Assembly: GCA_014728215.1 (NCBI GenBank)
Contig: WJLZ01000015.1
Location: forward strand, 1-35,293
Origin: Chitinivibrionales bacterium
GTDB taxonomy: Bacteria > Fibrobacterota > Chitinivibrionia > Chitinivibrionales > WJKA01
DNA length: 35,293 nucleotides
Reading direction: 5' to 3'
The notes beneath the pieces were generated by a model. The model saw only the letters and a program-made list of their open reading frames with translations. It did not search any database and was not told the origin of the DNA. Positions 25,619 through 33,885 of this stretch are shown here, piece after piece. Within the stretch, counting starts at the first letter, position 1; every line of letters starts with the position of its first letter. The position numbers and the translations under genes are program-made.

Positions 25619-26506
25619 ATGCTTACCGATACCATTTTAGACCTCATTGGTAACACCCCGCTTATCCGCCTTAAAGAGGAGCCGATTTTTGCCAAGGCCG
25701 AATTTCTCAATCCCGGGGGCAGCATTAAAGATCGTGTTGCGCTTGCCATGCTCGAGGGTGCCAAACGTGACGGCCGTCTCAAAGAGAATTCCGTAGTTGT
25801 CGAACCGACCTCGGGCAATACCGGTATCGGCGTAGCGCTCGTGGGCCGCCTTATGGGATATCCGGTGAAAATAGTCATGCCCGAAAATATGAGCGAGGAA
25901 CGCAAAAAGCTCATTCAATCGCTCGGTGCGGAGTTGATTTTAACACCGGCCGGGGAGAGCATTAACGGTTCGGTGCAACGAGTGAAAGAAATGCAGGGTA
26001 AAGATGATCGTATAGTTGTTCCCCAGCAGTTTGAAAACCCCGATAATCCACGGTGCCATTATGAAGAAACCGCTCATGAACTCTGGCGCCAAATGACCGG
26101 TGACATTGCCTGCTTTGTCGCCGGCGTGGGAAGTGGGGGGACACTTCAGGGAGTAGGCAAATTCCTGCGCGAGCACAAACCTGATGTCAAGCTGATTGCG
26201 GTGGAGCCAAAAAATGTTTCGGCAATTTTAGGACACGAACCCGGGTTGCACCAAATCCAGGGCATCGGCGATGGTTTTATTCCGGCAATTCTGGATGTTT
26301 CCATGATCGACGATGTTATTGAAGTTACCGATGATGATGCTATCGAAACGACTCATCAGCTTGGAAGAGATTATGGGCTCCTGGTTGGCATCTCATCGGG
26401 CGCAAATGTCTGGGCGGCTCGACAGGCAGCTAAAAAAATCAAAGGAAATATCGCAACAATTCTGCCCGATCGTGCGGAGCGGTATTTCAGTACTGCGCTA
26501 TTATAA
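25619..26506 (+). CDS. cysM: Cysteine synthase (O-acetylserine sulfhydrylase), CysK/CysM family
   Basis: This 295-residue PLP enzyme makes cysteine from O-acetylserine and sulfide. The PLP lysine is Lys37 in NPGGSIKDR. The phosphate-binding and substrate loops are PTSGNTGIG (about 63-71) and GVGSGGTLQG (about 172-181). The family end motifs are GLLVGISSGANVWA and TILPDRAERYFST. It starts GNTPLIRL as usual. At 295 residues it is slightly short, closer to the CysM (cysteine synthase B) size, but CysK versus CysM cannot be decided by eye. Sulfide donor genes are not in the window. cysDNC is 20 kb away on the other strand. Confidence 0.93.
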   Translation: MLTDTILDLIGNTPLIRLKEEPIFAKAEFLNPGGSIKDRVALAMLEGAKRDGRLKENSVVVEPTSGNTGIGVALVGRLMGYPVKIVMPENMSEERKKLIQSLGAELILTPAGESINGSVQRVKEMQGKDDRIVVPQQFENPDNPRCHYEETAHELWRQMTGDIACFVAGVGSGGTLQGVGKFLREHKPDVKLIAVEPKNVSAILGHEPGLHQIQGIGDGFIPAILDVSMIDDVIEVTDDDAIETTHQLGRDYGLLVGISSGANVWAARQAAKKIKGNIATILPDRAERYFSTALL

Positions 26507-26584
26507 GAACACAACAACTACTACCATTAATACAAACAGTCTATTATTTTATAAATAATACAAATATCCAAAGGAAATGCTCCA

Positions 26585-26710
26585 ATGAATGACAAATTGA
26601 TCAGCGTAATCGTTTTTCTCCTCGTCTTTATCATACCAATGACCCTTCTTTTCGGATGGATCTTTCTTCATCCGATCTTAAAAGAAGAAAAATCAGAGGA
26701 TAATAAATAA
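26585..26710 (+). CDS. Small single-span membrane protein (41 residues)
   Basis: MNDKLISVIVFLLVFIIP, then MTLLFGWIFLHPILKEEK, then SEDNK. A short polar start, one long hydrophobic segment (residues about 5-29) and a charged tail form a textbook small membrane protein. AAAGGA lies about nine bases before the ATG, and the gene starts 78 bases after the cysteine synthase stop on the same strand. It is too short for most gene callers. Function unknown. The hydrophobic run could arise by chance in AT-rich DNA, but the ribosome site and charged ends favour a real gene. Confidence 0.55.
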   Translation: MNDKLISVIVFLLVFIIPMTLLFGWIFLHPILKEEKSEDNK

Positions 26711-26737
26711 CGATTTTTCTCGAATCCGCTTTAAGAA

Positions 26738-28033
26738 TTAATATACCGGTTTTCTTCTTTCCGGCTCCGGGATTGGCTCCGGCATTATGGTATCCTGAAT
26801 AACCGGCTCCAGTTCATCTCTTTTCTCAAAACCGATACCCGGCAAATCGATTGCAACACCGGCGTCAAACCTGAAATGATTTTCTGAGTAAGTGTAGGTC
26901 TCCAGCGTTGTAGCATTGACAGAATCTACCATCTCCTGAGCATAATGGGTCCACGAAAGGCCCAAATCGATCGTCACCTTGTTTATTCTGATTCCTGCAC
27001 CACCGGTTGCTCCAAAGGCAAAGGTGGGGTCATCACTTTCTGTATTCCGGTTATAATTATAATCACCGATAGGAACGGTCTCCCCGAAACCTCCCAGTCG
27101 AAGGGCAACCGGGCCGAAATCATATTCTCCTCCTGCACGAAGAGCAAATCCATTACCCATAGGCCCCTCCTCACGGGTTGTCAGTTTTTTATACAGTCTC
27201 GTCTGGAATTCGAGACCGGCCATTATCTGCTCGGAAATCTGATAGTTTGCTCCACAGACAAGCATGGGAGGAATGGCGACATAATCACCACCACCGAATT
27301 TCCATTCAAAACCGGGCCAGTAGCTCAAACCAATTGACAGCGGATCAACAGGCTTTGCCAGAATACCCAGAATTGCATAGGTACCAGAGCCGTCGAATTC
27401 TTCGGGATCTGATAGTTCTCCATCTTCTTTTTCCTCGGCGGATACTGTGCCGAGTACGGACATATTGACCGTAATTCCTGCATAAATTTTATCAAAAAAA
27501 CCAAGGGAAAAGGATGGAGACAGCAGATTAAGACCGCCGTGAATTTTAAGTGTTTTGTCAATATCTCCATCATTTTTGGAAAAGTAATAATTCTCTCCGA
27601 AATCATATACCGTATGATATCCGGCTCCGGCTCCGATAGAAATGGGAAATTCCGCAAGCTTGAAAGGTACAACACCCGAGAGATGGGTAAGCTTTACATG
27701 GGGCTTATACATTGCCGTGTAACCGTCCGAATTATTTTGAGAATATTCATCATCAACCATTCCAAAATGAACACGTCCGCCACCGGCCACCATGGTTTTA
27801 TCAAGTGATGCCGCTACGGCCGGATTGATAAAAATTGCATTGCCCCGGGCGAGTGCAACACCGAGCTTGCCCATCCCACGGCCGCGGATATCCACCGTGT
27901 TGGGGATAAGGCGATTGGCAACGATCTGTTCGATATCCGATATTGAGGAAGCGTTGGAAATTTCTTTATAATTTACCGAATATACAACCGCAAATAAAAC
28001 TCCTACCAAAACCGGCAATTTAAAACGTTTCAT
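26738..28033 (-). CDS. Outer-membrane beta-barrel protein, PorV/OmpP1-like
   Basis: From the ATG at 28033 (431 residues; GGAGGGG ribosome site; a GTG sits one codon earlier) the protein begins with a signal peptide KLPVLVGVLFAVVYS. The mature start contains DIRGRGMGKLGVALARGNAIFINPAVAASLD. The pattern of RG.GMG..G.A.......NPA is the hatch of PorV/OmpP1-like (FadL-superfamily) barrels. The body shows beta-strand repeats (FPISIGAGAGYHTVYDF, ALRAGGEYDFGPVALRLGG). After the last strand comes a Pro/Glu tail (PEPIPEPERRKPVY), unusual for a barrel. It may be a periplasmic extension. Substrate unknown. Confidence 0.75.
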   Translation of the reverse strand: MKRFKLPVLVGVLFAVVYSVNYKEISNASSISDIEQIVANRLIPNTVDIRGRGMGKLGVALARGNAIFINPAVAASLDKTMVAGGGRVHFGMVDDEYSQNNSDGYTAMYKPHVKLTHLSGVVPFKLAEFPISIGAGAGYHTVYDFGENYYFSKNDGDIDKTLKIHGGLNLLSPSFSLGFFDKIYAGITVNMSVLGTVSAEEKEDGELSDPEEFDGSGTYAILGILAKPVDPLSIGLSYWPGFEWKFGGGDYVAIPPMLVCGANYQISEQIMAGLEFQTRLYKKLTTREEGPMGNGFALRAGGEYDFGPVALRLGGFGETVPIGDYNYNRNTESDDPTFAFGATGGAGIRINKVTIDLGLSWTHYAQEMVDSVNATTLETYTYSENHFRFDAGVAIDLPGIGFEKRDELEPVIQDTIMPEPIPEPERRKPVY

Positions 28034-28106
28034 CACCCCTCCAAAAAAAATAAGAAAGATTGTTGTTTTCTATCAGCCTGCAATGATAATGGCAATACAA
28101 AACAGG

Positions 28107-29423
28107 TTATTCTTTAAAAATACTTCTCAAACCATTTCCGATTTCGTTAAAAACATTTTTTACCGCCCGTTTCAGGATCTTTTCATCAAGTTCGACTCTG
28201 GGGTTATCGATTCGTCCCCGAATGGCACCTCTGAATGAGCATTCACCTTTATCGTTCTCTATCATTGAACTTCGTACAACACGGGAAAGGTTTTTAGTGA
28301 ATTTCTTTGAGAGCACTCCTTCAAATTCCTGATTGACATATCCATTATACGCAACATCGCCGACCGAACGAAGACTCAGGGTATCACCCTCTGCAATTAT
28401 TTCATCCGTATAAATTTTTCCATCCTTAAGACGATAAGCAACGGCAACTTTTTTAAATGAGATCCGTGAAAGGGCAGGTATAAAAAGAGCAACCATCATT
28501 GTCTTCTGAATCGGCACATCTTGAGTAATCATGTCCTTTATCTGCATTCGGCCTTTAGCTTTAAGCGTATGAAGGGATAAAGGCTTTGCCTCAAAATGCA
28601 TTGTCATATCGGCTTTTCCGTGTATTACCCCTTGCGGATTTTCCAATGCCCGATAGAATGTTTCCAGATTAATCCGCGAAAGTTTAAGGACCGAGGGGGC
28701 AAGCGCTTTATTTTGAAGATCATATTTCCCTGAAAGCGTACATCGCCCGCCGTAGACATGGGCCTTGAACCTTTTTATGTCCACCTCTGAATGGTTGAGA
28801 GTCAGTTCTAATTCACCATTTTCAGCTTGCCATCGATCAGCTTGTATCTCAGAAAATGAAATTTTTCCATCGATAGTTTCTTTTCCTATGTCGAGTTTTC
28901 CCTCGATACCCTCTCCGGAAAGATTCACATTTATAACCGGCATATATACACCACTGCACGCGTCGAATCTCACATTATAAACGATCGAACCGATCGGTAA
29001 TTTCAGTAAATCTCCCGGGGCATTCTTTTGGAAGCGATACTCCTTTCGCACTGTTGCAGCCTTCAGCGTATCGAATTTCCCGGAAATGAAAATTTTGTTA
29101 TAGTTCAGAAGCAAAGCAAAAAACCGAAAAGAAATCAGTACTTCAGGACAGAGAGCCCTGTCCTCGGTGCCGAAATTATTTAACCGGACTATTGTAAGAC
29201 TGTCGATCTTCAGTGTTCCCCATGGTCTGATTGATACCCGGGAGGCTTCACAGCGGGCATCCAATGTTTTTTCAAGAAGACCGATTGTTTTTTGAGTTAC
29301 CAGAGGATGGGAGTAGTATCCGAAACCTGCCAGGAGGATTGCAATAATTGCAATAAAACTTAGCGTACCGGCGGTTTTCAAAAGAAATCGCCCTAAAGAA
29401 TGTGCTGGTTGTTTTTTAGTCAT
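28107..29423 (-). CDS. AsmA-like / DUF748-type membrane-anchored protein
   Basis: This 438-residue protein has one N-terminal transmembrane helix (TLSFIAIIAILLAGFGYY, about 16-33). It is followed by a long mostly beta periplasmic region. AsmA-family signatures include the anchor, KTLDARCEASRVSIRPWGTLKID, repeated strand pairs (FKAHVYGGRCTLSGKYDLQN), and the C-terminal block QKTMMVALFIPALSRISFKKV, AYRLKDGKIYTDEI and SLRSVGDVAYNGYVNQEFEG. AsmA-like proteins are thought to form bridge-like structures moving phospholipids to the outer membrane or to influence barrel assembly. Located upstream of the PorV-like barrel gene on the same strand, with a 70-base gap. Divergent from the sigma-54 activator. 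Confidence 0.8.
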   Translation of the reverse strand: MTKKQPAHSLGRFLLKTAGTLSFIAIIAILLAGFGYYSHPLVTQKTIGLLEKTLDARCEASRVSIRPWGTLKIDSLTIVRLNNFGTEDRALCPEVLISFRFFALLLNYNKIFISGKFDTLKAATVRKEYRFQKNAPGDLLKLPIGSIVYNVRFDACSGVYMPVINVNLSGEGIEGKLDIGKETIDGKISFSEIQADRWQAENGELELTLNHSEVDIKRFKAHVYGGRCTLSGKYDLQNKALAPSVLKLSRINLETFYRALENPQGVIHGKADMTMHFEAKPLSLHTLKAKGRMQIKDMITQDVPIQKTMMVALFIPALSRISFKKVAVAYRLKDGKIYTDEIIAEGDTLSLRSVGDVAYNGYVNQEFEGVLSKKFTKNLSRVVRSSMIENDKGECSFRGAIRGRIDNPRVELDEKILKRAVKNVFNEIGNGLRSIFKE

Positions 29424-29588
29424 AGCGAGAATGTCCGATATATAAATATAATCGTTCTCTCTCTGATCTTCGAATTTTTCTTTTTAAAACGATAGACCGT
29501 ACTAAATTGAGATGTATTGCTGAGTAATAAATTATCTTTTAAGCGGTATTTTCCACAAGGTTTTATTATAAAGATTTTTTCGGAATCT

Positions 29589-30968
29589 ATGGCTTCAGTT
29601 CAAGATCAACGAGTTCTTCTAATTTTTTCTGTTGATGTTCCTTTGAAGAGTGCGGTAAAAGGATCTTTTGTCTCCAAAGGATATCGTATTCTTGAAGCAT
29701 CCTCGCATAAGGAGGTAATCGGCATTCTGGAGAATGAGCCGGTTGATGTAATCCTGTTGGATATTGAAAAGATGACGCGCCAGGAACTCGATGTTGTCCA
29801 TTATGCAAGAACAAAGCTCTCCAATGCCGAAATAATTATCCTTGCAACGATTAACGACCTCGAGGATGCAACCAATGCGCTTCGAAACGGAGCCTCTTTT
29901 TATCTGATCAAGCCGGTTTCAATAGAAGATCTTCATTCGATTGTCGACAAGGTATCCTTTCGCCTGACCCGTCAGGAAGAACATATCGGACTTGAGCAGC
30001 GGTTTCTGGCCGATTTAATGGCCGGAAGTGAGGCCATGGAAAAGATGCTCAAGCTGGCCATAAAAATCGCACCAACCTCTTCAAGCGTTTTAATTGGCGG
30101 AGAAACCGGGACGGGAAAAGAATTTTTTGCCCGGATAATTCATCGCATGTCCCACCGCGTTGACGGACATTTTGTTGCCATGAACTGTGGATCGGTCCCC
30201 GAAACTCTCTTTGAGAACGAATTATTTGGTCATAAAAAAGGAGCTTTTACCGGAGCGGACAGAGACAAACCAGGTCTTGTTGAAGAAGCCCACATGGGCA
30301 CCCTTTTTCTCGATGAAGTTGGAGAACTTACACCGCAGGCACAGGTTAAACTTCTCCGTTTTCTTCAGGAAAAAACATTCCGGCGAATCGGTGAAACTAG
30401 CCTTCGAAGTGTTGATGTGCGTATTATTGCAGCCACCAATAAGAATCTTCAGGAATTGATAGGCCGGGGAACTTTCAGAGAAGACCTCTATTATCGCCTT
30501 AATGTTTTTTCTCTGTATTTGCCGCCCCTCCGAGAACGGAAAAATACTATCCCGAATCTGATCAAACTTTTTGTACACCGGTATAACGAACTTACCGGAA
30601 AACATATCACTAAAATTTCTAAAACCGCCGAAGTACTCCTGGCAAATTATGATTATCCGGGAAATATTCGTGAGCTGGAGAATATTATCGAACATGCAGT
30701 GGTGCTTGCCGAAACAGACGAAATTACAGAACACGACCTGCCGGAGCATCTTTCAAAAAACCGTCTTCTTCTGACCGCGCCCCAAAAACCCGCCGCTCAA
30801 TCGGACATCGCCACATTAAAAGATGTTGAAAAACAGCATATCAGTAATGCTCTTGAGCTTTTTAAGGGTAATTATACCGAAACAGCAAAAGCTCTGGGAG
30901 TCTCCCGTTCTACCCTTTGGAGAAAAATCAAGGAATACGGTCTTGGCACAGAAAATGAAACAGAATAA
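29589..30968 (+). CDS. Sigma-54-dependent response regulator (NtrC family) with atypical receiver
   Basis: Start at the ATG 29589 gives 459 residues; a TTG at 29517 is rejected. The receiver (1-120) opens RVLLIFSVDVP where normal receivers have a DD pair, so the acidic pocket is lost. The phospho-acceptor Asp in VILLDIEKM and the Lys in LIKPVS are kept. The AAA+ domain has Walker A GETGTGKE, the sigma-54 contact loop GAFTGA, and Walker B FLDEVGEL, then ATNKNLQELI and EDLYYRLNVF. The Fis-type helix-turn-helix is GNYTETAKALGVSRSTLWRKI at the C-terminus. No histidine kinase is adjacent. It should drive sigma-54 promoters, targets unknown. Confidence 0.93.
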   Translation: MASVQDQRVLLIFSVDVPLKSAVKGSFVSKGYRILEASSHKEVIGILENEPVDVILLDIEKMTRQELDVVHYARTKLSNAEIIILATINDLEDATNALRNGASFYLIKPVSIEDLHSIVDKVSFRLTRQEEHIGLEQRFLADLMAGSEAMEKMLKLAIKIAPTSSSVLIGGETGTGKEFFARIIHRMSHRVDGHFVAMNCGSVPETLFENELFGHKKGAFTGADRDKPGLVEEAHMGTLFLDEVGELTPQAQVKLLRFLQEKTFRRIGETSLRSVDVRIIAATNKNLQELIGRGTFREDLYYRLNVFSLYLPPLRERKNTIPNLIKLFVHRYNELTGKHITKISKTAEVLLANYDYPGNIRELENIIEHAVVLAETDEITEHDLPEHLSKNRLLLTAPQKPAAQSDIATLKDVEKQHISNALELFKGNYTETAKALGVSRSTLWRKIKEYGLGTENETE

Positions 30969-30986
30969 TCACAGAAAGGGATCACG

Positions 30987-31373
30987 GTGAAAATACGGGT
31001 TTACTATGAAGACACCGATTGCGGGAATGTCGTTTATTATGCCAATTATCTCAAATATATGGAGCGAAGCAGAACCGAACTCCTGCGGGAAAGGGGAATC
31101 GAGCTTGCCCATTTTCACCAAAAAGGATATCTCTTTGCCGTTGTAGAGGCTCACGTAAAATATCGCGCACCGGCACGGTACAATGACCTTCTCGATGTCG
31201 ATTCAACAGTCATCGACATGTCGTCGGTATCGCTGACCTTCAAAACAATAATTAAAAATCAGAATGGAGATGTTCTCACCACCGGCAGAATAAAGCTTGC
31301 CTGCCTGAACAGGGATGGGAAAGCGACACGAATTCCCGATGAAATCGCAGAACAATTCATGACTGCCTGTTAA
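30987..31373 (+). CDS. ybgC: YbgC-type acyl-CoA thioesterase (hotdog fold)
   Basis: The 128-residue protein starts with GTG at 30987 (AAAGGGA ribosome site). It has the 4-hydroxybenzoyl-CoA/YbgC pattern YYEDTDCGNVVYYANYLKYME near the N-terminus, where the Asp of DTDxxGxVYYxNYL is catalytic. It also has FAVVEAHVKYRAPARYNDLL. These hydrolyse acyl-CoA or related thioesters, and the tol-pal version is linked to envelope function. It lies 18 bases after the sigma-54 activator and may share its transcript. The tol-pal genes are not in the window. Confidence 0.9.
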   Translation: MKIRVYYEDTDCGNVVYYANYLKYMERSRTELLRERGIELAHFHQKGYLFAVVEAHVKYRAPARYNDLLDVDSTVIDMSSVSLTFKTIIKNQNGDVLTTGRIKLACLNRDGKATRIPDEIAEQFMTAC

Positions 31374-31384
31374 CTCAGACACGC

Positions 31385-32146
31385 TCAAAACTTGTCTTTC
31401 TTTCTGCGAATATCCGCAAACACTGCTTCATCTGAAGAATCATTCATGCCCAGAGATCTTCGGAGCGCAGAATCCCCTACCCGAAGAAATGGATTGGTTT
31501 CCTTTTCAAGACCAAGCGATGTCGGCAGCGTAGACCGATTGAATTTCTGTAAGGCAATCGAATGCTCAAGTCGTTGATACACTTTGGCATTACCCGGTTC
31601 GAGCGAATGGGCGAACCGGAGATTCTCGATAGTATATTCGTGACCGCAATAGATTTTCGTTTCATCGGGAAGATGCATGAGAATTTTCAGCGATTGCCAC
31701 ATCTGATCGGCAGTTCCTTCAAACAAACGGCCACAGCCTCCGGCAAAGAGGGTGTCGCCGGTAAAGCATATATCATGATCGGGGAGATAATAGGCCATAT
31801 CGCTTTGTGTATGTCCCGGGACGTGATACGAAATAATTTGTATACCGCAGCATTCAAATACCTCTTTATGATGTACGGCGGCGTCAAGTCCCGGTATCCG
31901 GGAATTATCACCACCGAAAACCGTACATCCGTGCTCATTTTTTAATTTATCAATTCCACCAGTATGATCGTAGTGATGGTGGCTTACGAGAATAGTGTTC
32001 AATGGATAGTTTCGCTTTTTAATTTCCCGGATAACTGAATAAGCATCACCGGGATCGATTGCGATTGCAGAGCCCTTAAAAAACAGTATATGGATATAAT
32101 TATCGGATAGAGCAGGTATCTGTACAATCTCAAGAGAAGATATCAT
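31385..32146 (-). CDS. gloB: Hydroxyacylglutathione hydrolase-like (glyoxalase II) metallo-beta-lactamase
   Basis: The ATG at 32146 gives 253 residues, the usual length. Upstream extensions run into rnhA and are not credible. Metal ligands: SHHHYDHTGG (H-x-H-x-D-H motif), VPGHTQSDMA, TGDTLFAGGCGRLFEG and YCGHEYTIEN. The N-terminal IPALSDNYIHILF is typical of glyoxalase II. It hydrolyses S-lactoylglutathione in organisms with glutathione. Whether this one uses glutathione or another thiol is unknown. It starts one base after the rnhA stop, so the two are coupled. Glyoxalase I is not seen. Confidence 0.88.
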   Translation of the reverse strand: MISSLEIVQIPALSDNYIHILFFKGSAIAIDPGDAYSVIREIKKRNYPLNTILVSHHHYDHTGGIDKLKNEHGCTVFGGDNSRIPGLDAAVHHKEVFECCGIQIISYHVPGHTQSDMAYYLPDHDICFTGDTLFAGGCGRLFEGTADQMWQSLKILMHLPDETKIYCGHEYTIENLRFAHSLEPGNAKVYQRLEHSIALQKFNRSTLPTSLGLEKETNPFLRVGDSALRRSLGMNDSSDEAVFADIRRKKDKF

Positions 32147-32147
32147 A

Positions 32148-32621
32148 TTATGACACCGCCGGATTTCCCGGAATATCCTTTGGAAGGTCGGGTCTGCTTG
32201 TCGCCCCGACCGCCAAACGATCACATCGTTCGTTTTCAGGATGCCCCTGATGGCCGCGGACCCACTCAAAGGTGACGGTATGTTTTTCTGAAAGTGAAAG
32301 CAGCCGGTCCCAGAGATCGGGGTTTAACGCTTTTTCCTTTTTATTTCGTCGCCATCCATTTGCACGCCATCGGGCGGCCCACCCTTTATTCATGGCATTT
32401 ACCACATATTGGGAATCCGAAACAACATGGACTTCACACGACTCCTTGAGCGCTTCAAGACCTGCGATAACCGCCATTAACTCCATACGGTTGTTTGTGG
32501 TATTACTGTAGCCTTGTGAGAATTCTTTTTCTCTGCTGCCGTGTTTTAAAATAGCGCCGTATCCTCCGGGACCGGGATTGCCCGAACAGGCGCCGTCTGT
32601 GTACAGATATACTTTTTTCAT
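32148..32621 (-). CDS. rnhA: Ribonuclease HI
   Basis: This 157-residue protein degrades RNA in RNA-DNA hybrids. The catalytic carboxylates are visible: Asp in [12 protein letters not shown], Glu in [10 protein letters not shown], Asp in [10 protein letters not shown], and Asp in [23 protein letters not shown] is the conserved basic/substrate loop and [14 protein letters not shown] is the handle. The length matches E. coli RNase HI (155). The ATG has AGGAGA immediately upstream. It is the first of two coupled genes, rnhA-gloB. Confidence 0.96.
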   Translation of the reverse strand: MKKVYLYTDGACSGNPGPGGYGAILKHGSREKEFSQGYSNTTNNRMELMAVIAGLEALKESCEVHVVSDSQYVVNAMNKGWAARWRANGWRRNKKEKALNPDLWDRLLSLSEKHTVTFEWVRGHQGHPENERCDRLAVGATSRPDLPKDIPGNPAVS

Positions 32622-32667
32622 GCATCTCCTGATTTCATGGTTTTACACAGTAATTGTCTGTTCTCTC

Positions 32668-33885
32668 CTAAAATCGCATGGAAAATGACGCCAGTACTCT
32701 ATGCATATCATATTCCTGAAAAAGTGTATTGTTTGTGTTAAGCTCCCAGAACTGGTAGCCGTAGGCCAGTTCAAAATTCCAGTTACCTAAAAGCCAAGCA
32801 AGACCGGCAGTTATCAGATGCTTGTCTTTTTCTGCAGTGATGCCATCGGAACTCCAGGGGGCATCAGTGAATTGTTCGTCGGTGTCGTTATATTTAACCA
32901 CAAAAGCATGGGTATCAAATTCATTGTAAGCATATCCGGCCCGAATTAACAGAGGGGTGACAACAAGCGGTATTTCGATACCAAGACCGCCGCCGACTTT
33001 TGTTTTCGCTGCAGGGCTTTTTTTAATAATATTTTCATTGGGAAATACATAGGTATATGGAGCCCGCATATTGACTTCGGTAGAAAAAACCATGAACGGC
33101 AATTCCATGGCAAAACCGAAAACGGCACGGTAGGATGAATAAAGTGTTCCGGTTCCATCGGAAATACCGTCGGAATATTCCTCGGTAAACCGGATTCGAC
33201 TGGGAAATACCAGGCGGATCCCCCAGAAAGCCTTTTCCTGATAGGAATAGAGAAATCCTGCCCTGAGATCATACCCAAGATAGCCGGTTTCGATATTATA
33301 ATCGTCTTGTTCGCTTATGCCGGGATAGCTTATGCTGAATTGATCACGGGTATTTTCTCTTCCGGTAACGAGGGATACAGAAACACCGATCCCGGTTCCG
33401 GGTGCAACCTGTATTCCGAATCCTCCGGTCCAGAAATTCAGGCCTCCGAATGTGCGATAGGTGCTTGAAACAGTTGTATCCTGAAAGGTTCCCGAGAATG
33501 TGTTGATATCATCAAATATAATCGGATTCTGATAGGCACCCGCCAGGCTGACCCCCCCCCGGGAAGTCGGAAGTGCATGCACAAACCCGCACTGCAACAG
33601 ATGTAGTCGCTGCATGTTGTCAATTTCGATATTATCAAAAAAGGAGGAAACACTCTCCTGACTTTGTCCGAAAAGCGACATTTGAAATTCACGCACCGGA
33701 AGAAATGCCAAACCGGCAGGATTCCAATAGGTTGATGACAGATCTTTTGCAATTGCCACGTAATTATTTGCCATTGAGTAAGCCCGGGCACCAACCCCCG
33801 TACGGTGAACGATCCGAACATTTGCAAAAATGCCTGTTGTAGCGATAAGAACACAAAGCATGCAGAATTTAAAACTGTTTTTCAT
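32668..33885 (-). CDS. Outer-membrane barrel protein, OmpP1/PorV-like
   Basis: From the ATG at 33885 (405 residues; AGGAG ribosome site) a signal peptide is followed by a PorV/OmpP1-type start: VGARAYSMANNYVAIAKDLS, then STYWNPAGLAFLPVRE. The body is glycine/aromatic-rich strands, for example GLNFWTGGFGIQVAPGTGIG and TPLLIRAGYAYNEFD, and it ends VLASFSMRF, a phenylalanine-final barrel. Its ATG overlaps the TAA of the upstream lipoprotein gene (TAATG), so expression is coupled. In Bacteroidota PorV-type barrels work with the type IX secretion system. No such partners are visible here, so transport or surface attachment is inference. Confidence 0.85.
   Translation of the reverse strand: MKNSFKFCMLCVLIATTGIFANVRIVHRTGVGARAYSMANNYVAIAKDLSSTYWNPAGLAFLPVREFQMSLFGQSQESVSSFFDNIEIDNMQRLHLLQCGFVHALPTSRGGVSLAGAYQNPIIFDDINTFSGTFQDTTVSSTYRTFGGLNFWTGGFGIQVAPGTGIGVSVSLVTGRENTRDQFSISYPGISEQDDYNIETGYLGYDLRAGFLYSYQEKAFWGIRLVFPSRIRFTEEYSDGISDGTGTLYSSYRAVFGFAMELPFMVFSTEVNMRAPYTYVFPNENIIKKSPAAKTKVGGGLGIEIPLVVTPLLIRAGYAYNEFDTHAFVVKYNDTDEQFTDAPWSSDGITAEKDKHLITAGLAWLLGNWNFELAYGYQFWELNTNNTLFQEYDMHRVLASFSMRF

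Noticed and set aside
26687-26719. GAAAAATC / GATTTTTC inverted repeat as a terminator
   Set aside because: AT-only short arms around a 17-base loop with no T-run beyond the arm, so weak.
30222-30749. 175-codon minus-strand open frame
   Set aside because: It lies opposite the AAA+ domain of the sigma-54 activator.
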